From assembly GCA_017165825.1 (NCBI GenBank), contig CM029369.1, positions 20,044,555 to 20,108,554 on the forward strand: 64,000 nucleotides of DNA, given 5' to 3'. The notes under the pieces were generated by a model. That model made no database searches. It was not told the DNA's origin and was given only the letters and a program-made list of their open reading frames with translations. A program made the translations under genes and the position numbers. Source of the DNA: Hepsetus odoe (lineage: Eukaryota > Chordata > Actinopteri > Characiformes > Hepsetidae). Positions 15,001 through 25,710 of this stretch are shown here, in pieces (the first letter of the stretch is position 1; each line of letters starts with the position of its first letter).

Positions 15001-15976
15001 AAGTGGTCCTGATGCAGCGAGTCCAGGCAGAGGCCACACAGCAGCTGTCCTCTCTGCAGACAGAAATGAGAGTGAGTTACGGTAATGATGCCTTGATGCC
15101 AGATCTGCCAGACAGCACCTCACCTCTCGACACACTACCACCAGAGCAGGATGGCCTGGGCTTCATCCACCATGAAAGCTTCAATCAGGCCAACACTGAC
15201 AACCACGGTACCGATAACACAGCTGCACAACCACTGTTACATAACCATAACCATATATCATACTCACATATAGTGCCAGCAAAACACACTGTAATCATCA
15301 TACCAGCCAACAACTACTTTGAACAAAGTGATTGGGCTGCTACTGGTAAATCACTGCACCCACAAGGCAGTTTGGGAGCCATGCTTGAAGAGTTTGTTGA
15401 AACATGTTGTCTAAGTGTGTTGTTTGTTTACTTTGATTTTCTCAGTTGAACCTGTAGACGCCCGTCCTTCTTCAGATAGGGGACTACCCACACGCCCAGG
15501 TGAGGGCCTGTTTCAGAAGCTCTTATTGCATTACTGATTTTCTTGGATGTGATAAAAATCATTTTACAAAATGTTTCATTGTAATATATGGCTCTAATTG
15601 TATTTTAACACTAATACTTCTTTCCCATTTAGCCGTATACCAAAGTTTGAACACCTTCGGTCAAAGATTTGTTGGTTTTGTAAAGGAAATTAAGTTTACA
15701 CATCCTATACAGGTAGCACAGTTAAAACCTACTGCTTCTGTCTACTTGCTGAAAAAAAATATCAACAAACTTTGCGCCGGCCACATTTTCTCTTTTTTAG
15801 CCCATAAACACTGGACATGCATTAAAATGAGCAGAGATTTGGTTTCCGTAGAGGAGAGGATGTGTAAATAAGTTTGCTTCACAAATAAGAGTAATTTGAT
15901 TAGGGAGGCCCAAACGACTATATGTAGCCCCAGACTTTAGTTTTTTCAAAATAATATTGATAAGCTTAGGATTCAT

Positions 15977-16012
<36 letters not shown>

Positions 16013-16597
16013 TGTCTGGTTTAAAGCCAGAAGAAATGCCAGAAGTGCGAATGGACACTGAAGAGAGGCACAGTACTGCGTATGAAGTCCATCATCAGAA
16101 GCAGGTATGAAAACACACCATCCTTTTCCTTCTGTATGGAGTGCGATCACACACCATACAAAATGTAAAAACATCCACAAATCTTCACAAAAGGGACAGT
16201 ACGAATTTACCAAATGGGTGATTAGCAGACATGCTGTGTCCAGGTATTATTCGACCAAGATGGGGGCTCTAATAAAGGAGCTATCATTGGCCTGATGGTG
16301 GGTGGTGTCGTCATAGCAACCGTCATTGTCATCACCCTCATAATGCTGAGGAAGAAGCAGTATACCTCCATTCACCATGGAGTCATAGAGGTCTGTGCTC
16401 TGAAGCTTTTGTTTTCTGTGTCATTATCACAGTTCAGTTGAGTGAAATGTAATGTTCTCCAGCTTTTGGCTCACGACATGCTATTTGGTGTTCAGGTTGA
16501 TGCAGCGGTGACCCCGGAAGAACGTCACCTCAGTAGGATGCAGCAGAACGGTTATGAAAATCCCACCTACAAGTTCTTTGAGCAGATGCAGAACTAA
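6055..16597 (+). CDS. app: Amyloid-beta precursor protein, exons 2-18 (5' partial)
   Basis: Type I membrane glycoprotein of neurons and other cells, cut by secretases. Exons read: 6055-6222, 6582-6711, 7473-7585, 7701-7888, 8402-8646, 9445-9615, 11876-12009, 13728-13802, 14085-14243, 14401-14529, 14632-14731, 15004-15207, 15446-15499, 16013-16104, 16244-16390, 16496-16597. All phases join and give 736 codons plus stop. Nine or more exon sizes (168, 130, 113, 134, 75, 159, 129, 100, 54, 147) equal the human ones. Domains in order: growth-factor-like (exons 2-3), copper-binding (4-5), acidic and Thr-rich linker (6), Kunitz (7), E2 helices with HRERMS (11876 on), amyloid-beta and membrane span, and a tail with YENPTY and the ending FFEQMQN. 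The signal-peptide exon is outside the window. The human 57-bp OX2 exon was not found. A Kunitz-bearing fish copy is most like zebrafish appa, but the paralogue is not settled. The amyloid-beta core is unusual (see findings). Confidence 0.96.
9445..9615 (+). other. app: Kunitz (KPI) cassette exon of app
   Basis: A 171-bp exon, a multiple of three and phase 1 at both ends, so skipping it keeps the frame, as in the human APP695/751 splice forms. All six Kunitz cysteines are present, with the hallmark CGGNRNNFESEEYC. The reactive-site loop reads GPCRAM, so the P1 residue is Arg, as expected for a trypsin-type inhibitor. Serine protease inhibition by the secreted ectodomain is inferred from the family. 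Confidence 0.95.
9939..10492. mobile_element. Short non-autonomous DNA transposon, hAT-like ends
   Basis: A 554-bp segment in app intron 7 is bounded by near-perfect inverted ends: TAGGGCCCGACCGATA on the left and its near complement ATCAGTCGGGCCCTA on the right. The inside is AT-rich with no transposase. TAGGG-type ends are common in fish hAT-derived MITEs. The flanking 8-mers (GTAGGATC and GTACATGC) match at only about half their positions, so the target duplication is decayed or the family call is wrong. Confidence 0.65.
12437..12655 (+). mobile_element. SINE, 5'-truncated, with (GGAT)n tail
   Basis: It begins at the B-box-like GGGTTCGAACCCC and runs through a conserved body (TTGCCCTGAGGTACCC, CTGTCCAGGGTGCGTCCCC). 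It ends in AAGCGGCAGATAATGGATGGATGG. The body matches the complete copy at 38.7 kb. The A-box head is missing, so this copy is 5'-truncated. It lies in app intron 9 (human exon numbering). Confidence 0.8.
12925..13255 (+). mobile_element. LINE remnant: C-terminal part of a reverse-transcriptase ORF
   Basis: The open frame around 12985-13248 and the bases just upstream translate to the style seen at the C-terminus of L2/CR1-type LINE reverse transcriptases. It reads like a 'FHRAIVKSILYSSITVSIW' block, then a disrupted frame and a PLSPEDLYSALFMRQAGRII block. The frame is broken, so it is inactive. Up to about 13.56 kb the sequence could be the element's 3' end. The subfamily is inferred from general pattern only. 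Confidence 0.55.
15979..16012 (+). repeat. (GT)16 tract ending in the acceptor AG of the amyloid-beta exon
   Basis: Sixteen GT units run from 15979 to 16010 and are followed directly by AG at 16011-16012, with the exon starting at 16013. There is no pyrimidine tract in the usual place. UG repeats are the known binding preference of TDP-43 and some CELF proteins, so the tract may take part in splice-site choice; that is inference. Confidence 0.85.
16013..16390 (+). other. app: Amyloid-beta and transmembrane exons of app
   Basis: The exon at 16013-16104 carries the beta-secretase junction (PEVRM then DTEERH) and ends at the lysine of the alpha-secretase site. The exon at 16244-16390 carries the rest of the peptide, the membrane span (GAIIGLMVGGVVIATVIV...) and RKKQYTSIHH. 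Compared with human amyloid-beta the length is unchanged. Positions 2, 4, 17, 19, 21, 22 and 24 are Thr, Glu, Gln, Leu, Asp, Gln and Gly instead of Ala, Phe, Leu, Phe, Ala, Glu and Val. His6, His13, His14 and Lys16 and everything from Gly25 through the span are conserved. Confidence 0.93.
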
Positions 16598-18560
16598 AAA
16601 GTATCTTATCACCCCACAACCCCCTTCATTCATCTCACTACATCAGGACAGAGAACACACTCTCACCCTTCATCCGCACTAGTGCTCTGTTGCCGTGGAG
16701 ATGAGAGCCGTTTCAGTCACCTGATTTCATCTAATCACAGATGAGCATTCACTATGTTTTGCACAGCTAATGTGATTCATCACCCCCTATCCAGCCATGT
16801 GTCCTTACATGTTGTCTTGTCTGTCTGGATCCTTACCTAGGCTGTCCTTTCCATGTCAATCATGTCATGGTGCTGTCTGTATCTTGAGCCAAACTTTGAG
16901 CCCCATCTTTCTTTACACCTAGTCTGAATCACCTGTTCCCCTTTTCTCAGTCATTCATCACACCTCTCCATGCTGTTTTCTTCACCTTCTCTCTTTGTCT
17001 TTCCTACCTGTCTGCTCTCTTCATCATCCTGTCTTTGTCCCGGGCATTCAGATAACAGCTGTGCTGGGCTTGAGTCCGAGAGACTCCAGCCACAGAAGAC
17101 GGCCAGAAGCAGAATAATGTACTCATTTGAGCTTTTTCGTTTCAGGACTAATCTGTCCTTGCAGGTCTGTTTTTCCAGAAAAAATATTTTTAAAAAAGTG
17201 GTTAAAAATACGTATATAAATATATATATAAATATAAACCGAAGGATATAATGAAAAATGAATGTTTTTTTTTATTTTGTGTGTAATAATGTATTGAAAT
17301 AAGGCAGAAAATAGCTGTACCTACTTAGTGCATGGCAGTAATGACCAAGAGGTCTCCGATTCACATGCGGGCATCGACCTCTCCCATGTAGAAACTTTAG
17401 CAGGATTGTACATTTTAGTGTTTTCTCGTGATCATGTAATTTTAAAGATTAGAAGAATTCCTGAATCTGTTTGAAGCTTTGTTGTCACAAAAGAACATGG
17501 TCAGTGTTTTTGTTTTCCTTTAGACTTTGCCAGGACATGCACACACAAACACACGGCTGCATGGGGCTGGGAAGCTGTATGTAATATGATAATGAAGTGT
17601 AATATAAGCCCATGTGTTTTGTTGACATTCTATGCACTATGTTGTTTTTAGTAAGAGCCTCTCCTGTTGGCTCTGTTCAGTTTCAGTCCCTGTTTATCAG
17701 AAGGAAAATTGTGGAATTTTACTGTTTAAATATCCACCATTTTGGATCAATGAATAGAATTCCAGTTTTCCATTTGCTTTCATGTGTCTGTGATATTCAC
17801 AAACACTAAATGGCACAGAAACCTTCCACCTTTTTCCCTCTTCCCTATGTTTATCCTTCACTCAATTGATCAGTTGTAGTGCCGTAAAAGGTTCTCATTA
17901 AGGCAAAAGTTAGGGTGTTAGAAGCGGTTCATGCAAGGAGTCACCAAAATTCCCCAACAAGAGTGGGTGTCCTTGGAGGAATTAATGATTTAAAACAACC
18001 AGACGTTTGTCTGCTCGATTGGAGTCTGCATGCTTTCCAGCATTGCTGATGAAATGTGTGATCTCTGCTTCAGGGTGTTGAGATAGCATGGAGATTGGCC
18101 ATGCAGCTTCCTATTGAAATTCTGTCATAAACTCTCCACCACAGACCAGCTTACCTTTCAGTGCTCAAGTGTTGAGCTATATTACAGCCACATTACAGGC
18201 TCTCTCAAAAAGTGAAAAGGGGAGTGAAAGAACTCTGAAGGAGTGAAAATGAAGGTCTTCCACAAGACCTTCATGTGAATCGTTTGTGACAAACAGTGGA
18301 ATTTCACAGCACAGCAAGGACACTGGACTCATTCCCTCCATTCGTGGATTAAAGCGCTTAAATGAGGTATTGAGGTTTGAAGGATAGTGAGAGATGAGTG
18401 TCTGTGGTCAGTACAGCCCAGTGAAGAAAGAAGTCCCTCCAACTTTCTCAGTCTCATCTTTCAGTGTTTTCCCCTTGTATGTAATTATCCACATCATTGG
18501 CTTAGACTGGGGAAAGGCTTTCTACACTGTATCCCATTAATAAAGTTTTGAATGTACATA
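16598..18560 (+). other. app: app 3' UTR with poly(A) signal
   Basis: There is no coding potential after the stop at 16595-16597. The first good poly(A) signal is AATAAA at 18539-18544, followed by a TG-rich stretch (18595-18618) of the kind that helps cleavage. This gives a 3' UTR of about 1.95 kb. Shorter alternative ends are possible but no canonical hexamer was noticed earlier. Confidence 0.7.
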
Positions 18561-18677
18561 CAGTTATGTGGTTCTGTGGCGTTCTGAGTGAGTGAGTGAG
18601 TGTGTGTGTGTGTGCACGCGCATACATAAACTGCCAGGAAGCAGACTAGATTCAACAGTTCAAAAATCAACTGTCTC

Positions 18678-18683
18678 TTTATT
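18678..18683 (-). terminator. gabpa: gabpa poly(A) signal (AATAAA on minus strand)
   Basis: TTTATT on the plus strand reads AATAAA for the minus-strand gabpa transcript, about 420 bp after its stop codon. It lies about 140 bp from the app poly(A) signal, so the two genes are tail-to-tail and almost touching. Confidence 0.65.
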
Positions 18684-18695
18684 GCCCCCTGGTGG
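18683..18695 (-). promoter_or_regulatory. CTCF-like motif between app and gabpa 3' ends
   Basis: On the minus strand the bases read CCACCAGGGGGCA, a strong match by eye to the CTCF core consensus CCACNAGGGGGC. It lies in the short gap or 3' UTR between two converging genes. Occupancy is not known. Confidence 0.5.
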
Positions 18696-19104
18696 ACAGT
18701 TAAAAGTACCTCACCTTGAGGGAATTGGAACCTCAAAATAAACAAAAGAACAGATCCTTTACAAATGGAAAATATCAAAATACGCTGCCCTCATGGCTAT
18801 CAAAAACATAGAATATATACAATGGAAATGCAGCCAAAGCCAACCTGCAATCAGAGAAGAAGCATACAAAAACTCAAAGCCCATACACGGTCATTGATAG
18901 TTTCATTATCATTCCCTCTCACAGGACGTGCTATATTGTCCCTCAACATTCAAACATTCATTTGTGTATATACACTCTTAAAACACAGACGCACACACCT
19001 GCTCAAAAGCCTGCTTGCCCTGTCCGAAGTCACTTCCTTTTCGCTTCCACTTCTTCTCCCATGTGCCGCTTCTGCCCGGCCTAAGTTTACCCAGCCCTGC
19101 CCAC

Positions 19105-22100
19105 TCAGCAGTCCTTCTCTAGTGCAGCAGCCGCCAGGGTGACGGTGGTGACAGGTTGCCCTGCGGCTGTCGCCAAGGTGACAGTGTTGACAGGCTGGCC
19201 GATCCCATGCAGCTGCACCCGTGCTAGTTTCTTCTGCTCGCACTCCGTCACCAGGTTGTTGAGTTCTGCAGCGCTGTAGCCGATCAGAGTCCTCAGGTCA
19301 CAGACAAACTTGTAGACGAATCGCTTGCCCTGAACTTTGCTGATCATGTCACCATCATAGTAGTATCTGTGGAAGAGAAAGGTGGTTAGTGTGCGTTAAG
19401 GACAAATCTCAAAAGGGCCAGGCAAGGAACTGCTGGAGTGTATGAATTATAAATTTCAGTTTCATAATGGTAACTACAGCAATGCATTATTCATTCAGAA
19501 TTTCATAAAATTAATAAGATGTAGCACTTAAACTACTGGAAATCCTCTGTGACCGTTTAATAGTCAGTGATATACTATACTACATTAAAAATGCACACTG
19601 ATAAGGCTAAGCAATCAGACCAAAAAAATCTAAACTGTACAACATTACTTCTGTTGTCATGCACGCATGTGGGGAGACAAACCTGAGGGCTCTGCTGAGT
19701 TTCTCGTAGTTCATGGTGGGCTTGTTCTTGCGCTGGCCCCATTTCTGAGCCACCAGCTCAGGCTGGTTGAGTTTGAATTCACCCTCCTCTCCTACCCATG
19801 AGATGCAGTCCCTCGCATCCTTATCAGTCAGCAACTCAAGCAAAAACTGCCACAGCTGGATTTGCCCATTATTACCTGTGAGAGGAGACACAATCCACTA
19901 TGAACTTAACACATTCACTCTCTGACAAAACTCCAAAAAATAGCAACTCTTACAGGAAAAGGAAATACAAACCTCACTGTTAAAGGAAGTTAATTCTCCA
20001 TAAATCAATGATGTAAAAGGCATATGACATTCAGATTCTCAGTATATGACAATAACCCTGTATTTAAAAGGTATTGTCTGACAGAGACACTAGACAAAAT
20101 ATTAAATGTTTACCAAAAAACAATGTGCTATTCCAACATGTACAAAGCACAAATAGTTTACTTCCTAACTATTCAAAGGTTTTTACCAGCATTCATACAT
20201 ATAAGGATGAAACGAAAAAAACAGGTTTTGCTGCAGTGGGTAAGCTTATGTAATGATCAATTAAGGAATTATTATGTAGTCCACGTTTGAAGTTTAAACT
20301 TTTGTTTATGAAAATGGTGGTTCACTCATTTAAAACCAAGGAATGCTCATTACTGTGTATGAAATACTGGGAAACTTTAATTTTGCCACCACTTTGTCTT
20401 GTCTTTTTAATTTAAATCCACAAATCAAAAGATTCTTTTGTATTATGATATGTAAAAAGGGCCAGTATGATATCTAAACCTTGAGCTTGTGACTTTTCCC
20501 CAAAAGGTGCTTTACTGCTTCTCATTTTTGTGTGCATTTAGGAAAGGACTGAATTACAATTGCTACATTTACTACACATGTACCTGTGCGGTTGCCTGGG
20601 GAACTGCGCTCCTCTCCTGAGATGCGAGGAGCTCTAGGCATTTTATTATGCTTCTGCACCTTTATGGCTGTGGGTGCTGACTGTTGCACAGGGGCAGGGA
20701 TGATCTGTACAGCTGGAGAACAAAAAGAAAGCCATAAGGCAGACAGATATTTAAAGTAGCCAATAACGTACTTCAACCTGGTCACAACATGCAACATTCC
20801 TAAAAAACGAGCCTGGGTCCTAACTAAGTAACTGTTCTAGATCTTGATTTCTAGGGTTCTAACGTCAATTATGCTACAGTATGAATACTGGAAAAATGTA
20901 TTTCAAATCTATCAAATTTGTATCTGAAAGATCTGTAGCGCACCAGCAGACACTACAAACATTCCCCTGTACTTTGAAAAAGGGCAGAAAACAACTGTTG
21001 AATTATAGCAGAGGAAACTGATCAAGGACTGCAGCAACAGATACAGGAGAAGATGGGAGTTCAGTGCTCCTGTAAAGCCACATTAACGTTCTGGAAGCTC
21101 CCAAAAGCACGCTCATCTGTAAACTCAGATATAGTATCATGTTTTCTTGTTTCACTATTGTTGATGGGTTAGGCTCACGTTTATCATTCTACGTTCTGAC
21201 TGACATATGAGTCAACGTCTAAACACTTAAAAGATAACACAGCACACAGCTAACCAGGATTTTGAAACGTCTTAAGATACTTACGTTGGTCAATTGTGAC
21301 TGTGCCTTCTTGTCCCTGCTCCTGACTTGCCAGAACATCTGAAGAGAGCATGTAAAATGACAGGAAAGAAATATTAGTTGAAAATACCTGTTATAATGTA
21401 AATAAGCACTAAGGCTCCTTGGGTTTGTCAGACACTCACACTTCCGCAATAGTTCAAGATGGCTCCACAGGATCTCTCCACTGGGCACTCTTTGAAGGAA
21501 TTCCTCCTGGCTGAAGGCACACAGCTGGCGACCTGGAATGTGAATACCGCCTACCTCCATCTCTTCAATGTTGAACTCTTTCATTACCCATACTGCCCAG
21601 TGGATCACTTGGTCTGCCGTCCACTGCACCGGATCTGCCACAATCACACAGTTACAACAAACGGACCAGGGATACAGAGAAAATGATGAGTAACTAAAGA
21701 CTTGGTATATCAAAAGAGGTGCCCTAAACAGAATGCTGTGTTGACCTTTACAATAAATTAACCATACAAAGGTGCAAAAAGCACATGGTACATTGTACCA
21801 TGACATCTGTATCATTACCTCACTACCACAATGAAGATAAACTTCAATACCGTATAATCGTATTGAAAAACGTGGCTGATTGAGGGAAGCTCTCACCATA
21901 AGGAATGCTCAGTCGGACCTGCTCTTTGCGGTATCCCTCCAATGCGGCTGCCCATCGAGTCACCTGTTCTGAAGTTTCATCTGCAATTGTTGCTCGCTCT
22001 ACTGCTATCACCTGCCCATCCTCAACCAGGTGAGCCTCTTCTGCTGCTGCATCTGGGTCTATCACTACCTCCACTGTTTCCACTGGCTTCACTATCTCCA

Positions 22101-22814
22101 GAATATTCAACTTTTCTTCACCTAAAATACAGAAAGAGACCTTTTAAGTATGTTTCTTGTTTTTTACAAGAGTCTATGGAATTTTCATTACACACTAGAC
22201 AGACAGACAGATGTCACAACAGCAACAATATGTATATCAAAGCATTCACCTGGTCTAGTGACAATCTGTACACTGAGCTGGACTGTACCGTCTGTTTTCA
22301 CACCCTGGTCAAAAAGGCTGTGGTCAGGGTGCAACTGTAAGGAGAATGCAAAGATGAGTTCACATACACAGAGTTAGGAAAAGATGCAGCACCTGTGTAC
22401 ATATAACTCCCTACCTGGATGTCCTGCAGACAAATATCATATCCATCAAGAGCAATCTGTAGACGGGGTTCCAGCAACTTCTTCAAGTTGCCAACTGGCT
22501 CATTAATATCAATGTCCTGTGTGATCAGTTCAGCTGATGTAATGGTCTGCTCCTCGATCCTACAGATGGAGGGAGAGAGAGGGAGAGGGAGAGAGAGAGA
22601 GAGAGAAATGAGGTCATGCAGGACAGGGCTGAGACTGATGAACACAGCATGCATTGATGAATCCCAGTGCAGGAGTTACACAATTCTCTAAAAGCAAATT
22701 CACAGTAAAGAGCCAAAGGGAGGGATAAATAACATACCCTTCTTCTAAGCATTCTTGTTTCTCATGTCCATCGATTTCGATCTCAATCAGCTCCTCTGTC
22801 TCACTTTTTGACAT
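19105..22814 (-). CDS. gabpa: GA-binding protein alpha (ETS transcription factor)
   Basis: Nuclear ETS factor that pairs with GABP-beta and binds GGAA sites in housekeeping and mitochondrial-biogenesis promoters. Coding exons (high to low): 22814-22738, 22559-22415, 22334-22250, 22121-21897, 21634-21440, 21338-21285, 20712-20584, 19875-19683, 19366-19105. Phases join to 454 codons plus stop, the same length as human. The start MSKSETEELIEIEIDG matches the family. Domains: N-terminal OST ubiquitin-like region (about 30-115), Pointed/SAM domain (about 170-250, WTADQVIHWAVWVMKEF), and ETS domain (about 309-400, LWQFLLELLTD, then WGQRKNKPTMNYEKLSRALR, then YYYDGDM). After it comes the C-terminal helix that contacts the beta subunit (LVTECEQKKLARVQLHGI). 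A 5' leader exon splices at 24068 to 22834. It sits between app and jam2, the order known in human 21q21. Confidence 0.97.
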
Positions 22815-22834
22815 CTTGACAGAGAAATTTTAGC

Positions 22835-24210
22835 CTGGAATCAAGACAAGTATTTGCTCATCAATTAATCAAAATCGTTTGACAGAACAAGGTCAGATTA
22901 TTAAAAAAGTTACCACTATACTTAAAACACACATTTAAGTTCTTATATACTAACTTTTCTAAACAAGTACAAGTTAATATGAAACTTTTTGTGGCAGAGA
23001 TTAAAACATAGTTATTCTTAAATCAACCTAAAGAAAGTAAGTTGGGAGTGTTGGGCGTGTTGAGCTGGGGTCGCTACAGAGCGCGGCAGGAGGCGGCGGT
23101 GAAGCCCCGAGAGGCGACTCTGAAAGCGGGGAACTCTCACGCAACACCGAGGCTTAGCCAGAAACTAGGCCCATTGCGCTTCTTCACCATGGGCAGCACA
23201 TAATCAGACATGTGGAGCATTAATAAAGTGTGGTGGTGGGTTATATGTCGGAGCTGACTGTCGTTTTTGTCGGAGAGTCCGCGAAAGGAACTTCTTTTTT
23301 GGAGGCTGACACCCGCTGGAGGAGGACGCGCGAATAGAAACGCAAACGCAGTTGCCATGTTGGAGTCGTTTTGGGTTTCGCCGTAATGACACGAAAAATG
23401 CTGTGAGCTGCGACTTTTCAAAACTTTGGAGACTTTTAAAAGCTCGCCACACTTCAGACTTTAGATTCTGGAAACTTAAAACGGAAATGGAAGAAACGGA
23501 AACAAAACAACAGAAGGGCAATGTAAAAGCAGCCGGAAATCCTGGCGAAAGTCACGGCGCTGTCAGACTTCCGAAAACGGGCTGAAAAAACCGACGGGGA
23601 GACAGCGGAAAATTATCACCTGTGCGGCGAGCGGTCGGCTCTGAGGGTCAGGTAGACACATTTCTGTGCTGTATTTTAGTGTCTGGCTGTAGTTGTGCGC
23701 GGTCGGCGGGCGGAGGGGACGAAGAGAGAGTCGGACAGCCCGGGGCTGAGCTCACTGTGGAGCCGAGCAGCGAGCTGAGACACCGCTCTCTCCCAACACG
23801 GGTTTATTAGAAAATACTCCTTTAAGTTTGAAAGCCACCCCGATGGCCCGCGCTGTATGGTTGCAGGCTGCTTTACCTGTTAAAGCCCTGCTGAAGAGCG
23901 CGGGCCGTCCGCCGTTAGCAGCGCGGCTAGCCCCGCTGTGTTGTGCTAACCTGCGAGCGGGAAAAAAGCGCTCAGGCTCAAATAAACCGCCCCAACTCTT
24001 CCTCTCCGAAAACCCGACACTGACAAAGAAACACCCTTCAAACAAGCTACAACAAGGGTTCACATACCTCGCGTTTTCGGAAGGCTAAGTGAGTGTTGTA
24101 GGCGGTAGTTTTTGTGAAGAGTGGGGCTGTAGCCAGCTAGCTTAGTGTGCGCTAAGTTCACTGAATGTTGGAGCTAGTTTTCGCTCAGCGCCGCTCGGGG
24201 GGCGGGGATG
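22835..24210 (-). promoter_or_regulatory. gabpa: gabpa 5' leader exon, first intron and CpG-rich promoter
   Basis: The coding exon has an acceptor at 22835-22837 (TTCCAG on the minus strand). A strong minus-strand donor GAG|GTATGT places the end of a noncoding exon at 24068, so transcription probably starts at about 24.1-24.2 kb. The area from 23.0 to 24.2 kb is GC- and CpG-rich, with no ORF resembling a known protein. CGGAAG/CTTCCG ETS-type cores occur at 24078-24083 (in the leader), about 23568 (CTTCCG) and 23532 (CCGGAAAT), which could allow GABP to regulate its own gene. That is inference. Confidence 0.6.
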
Positions 24211-24235
24211 TGGAGGAGGCCTCGGCGGCCTGATC

Positions 24236-25556
24236 AACACTCTGGACCCCCGTTTACACATCACACTGTACCCCTGATCACCCTTATCCACACTCTGTAC
24301 CCCTGATCACCCTTATCCACACTCTGTACCCCTGATCACCCTTACCCTCACCCTTATCCACACTCTGTACCCCGATCACCCTTACCCTCACCCTTATCCA
24401 CACTCTGTATCCCCGATCACCCTTACCCACACTCTGTACCCCGATCACCCTTACCCTCACCCTTATCCACACTCTGTACCCCCGATCACCCTTGCCCACA
24501 CTCTGTACCCCCGATCACCCTTGCCCACACTCTGTACCCCTGATCACCCTTGCCCACACTCTGTACCCCGATCACCCTTACCCTCACCCTTATCCACACT
24601 CTGTACCCCCGATCACCCTTGCCCACACTCTGTACCCCTGATCACCCTTGCCCACACTCTGTACCCCTGATCACCCTTACCCACACTCTGTACCCCTGAT
24701 CACCCTTGCCCACACTCTGTACCCCTGATCACTCTTACTCACACTCTGTACCCCTGATCACCCTTACCCACACTCTGTACCCCTGATCACCCTTGCCCAC
24801 ACTCTGTACCCCTGATCACCCTTACTCACACTCTGTACCCCTGATCACCCTTACCCACACTCTGTACCCCTGATCACCCTTGCCCACACTCTGTACCCCT
24901 GATCACCCTTACCCTCACCCTTACCCACACTCTGTACCCCCGATCACCCTTACCCACACTCTGTACCCCTGATCACCCTTACCCTCACCCTTATCCACAC
25001 TCTGTACCCCCGATCACCCTTACCCACACTCTGTACCCCTGATCACCCTTGCCCACACTCTGTACCCCTGATCACCCTTACCCACACTCTGTACCCCTGG
25101 TCACACTGACCCATGCTCTGTACCCCTGATCACTCATCACTGTTCTCCTGACCCACAATCTGTACCCCGATCGCTCATCACTCTGTACCCCTGATATACA
25201 CTCTGTTCCCCTGACCCACAATCTGTACCCCTGATCACTCATCACTCTGTACCCCTGACCCACAATCTGTACCCCTGATCACTCATCACTCTGTACCCCT
25301 GACCCACAATCTGTACCCCTGATCACTCATCACTCTGTTCCCCTGACCCATACTCTGTACCCCTGATCCACACTTTGTACCCTGATCACTCATCACTCTG
25401 TTCCTCCGACCCACAATCTGTACCCCTAATCACTGATCACTCTGTTCCCCTCACCCACAATCTGTACCCCTGACCCACACTCTGTACCCCTGATCACTCA
25501 TCACTCTGTTCCTCTGAGCCACACTCTATGACATCACACTATACCCCTGATCGACA
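24236..25556. repeat. Minisatellite of about 29-bp units upstream of gabpa
   Basis: The unit reads roughly CACACTCTGTACCCCTGATC followed by ACCCTTGCC. About 30 fairly regular copies span 24.24-25.10 kb. Some units carry a short ACCCTTACCCTC extension. From 25.1 to 25.56 kb the units are degenerate and longer (CCCACAATCTGTACCCC and ATCACTCATCACTCTGT). The strands are asymmetric: C-rich on plus, G-rich on minus. ORFs across it are repeat artefacts. It starts within about 50 bp of the likely gabpa promoter. Confidence 0.95.
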
Positions 25557-25649
25557 CTGGAAGACAGCAGCATCTTACCGTCCAGGCTCACACTAAAAGG
25601 GATTTTCTTCAAACTTAAAATCTGGCAATTCATCCTTCCTGCTGGACCC

Positions 25650-25710
<61 letters not shown>

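Noticed and set aside
23828..24088. Plus-strand ORF with basic N-terminus, considered as the start of atp5pf
   Set aside because: There is no resemblance to coupling factor 6 beyond base composition, no following exon was found, and it overlaps the minus-strand gabpa leader.
24236..25556. Regular repeat with short spacing, considered as a CRISPR-like array
   Set aside because: The units are contiguous head-to-tail with no unique spacers and the setting is a vertebrate genome; it is a minisatellite.
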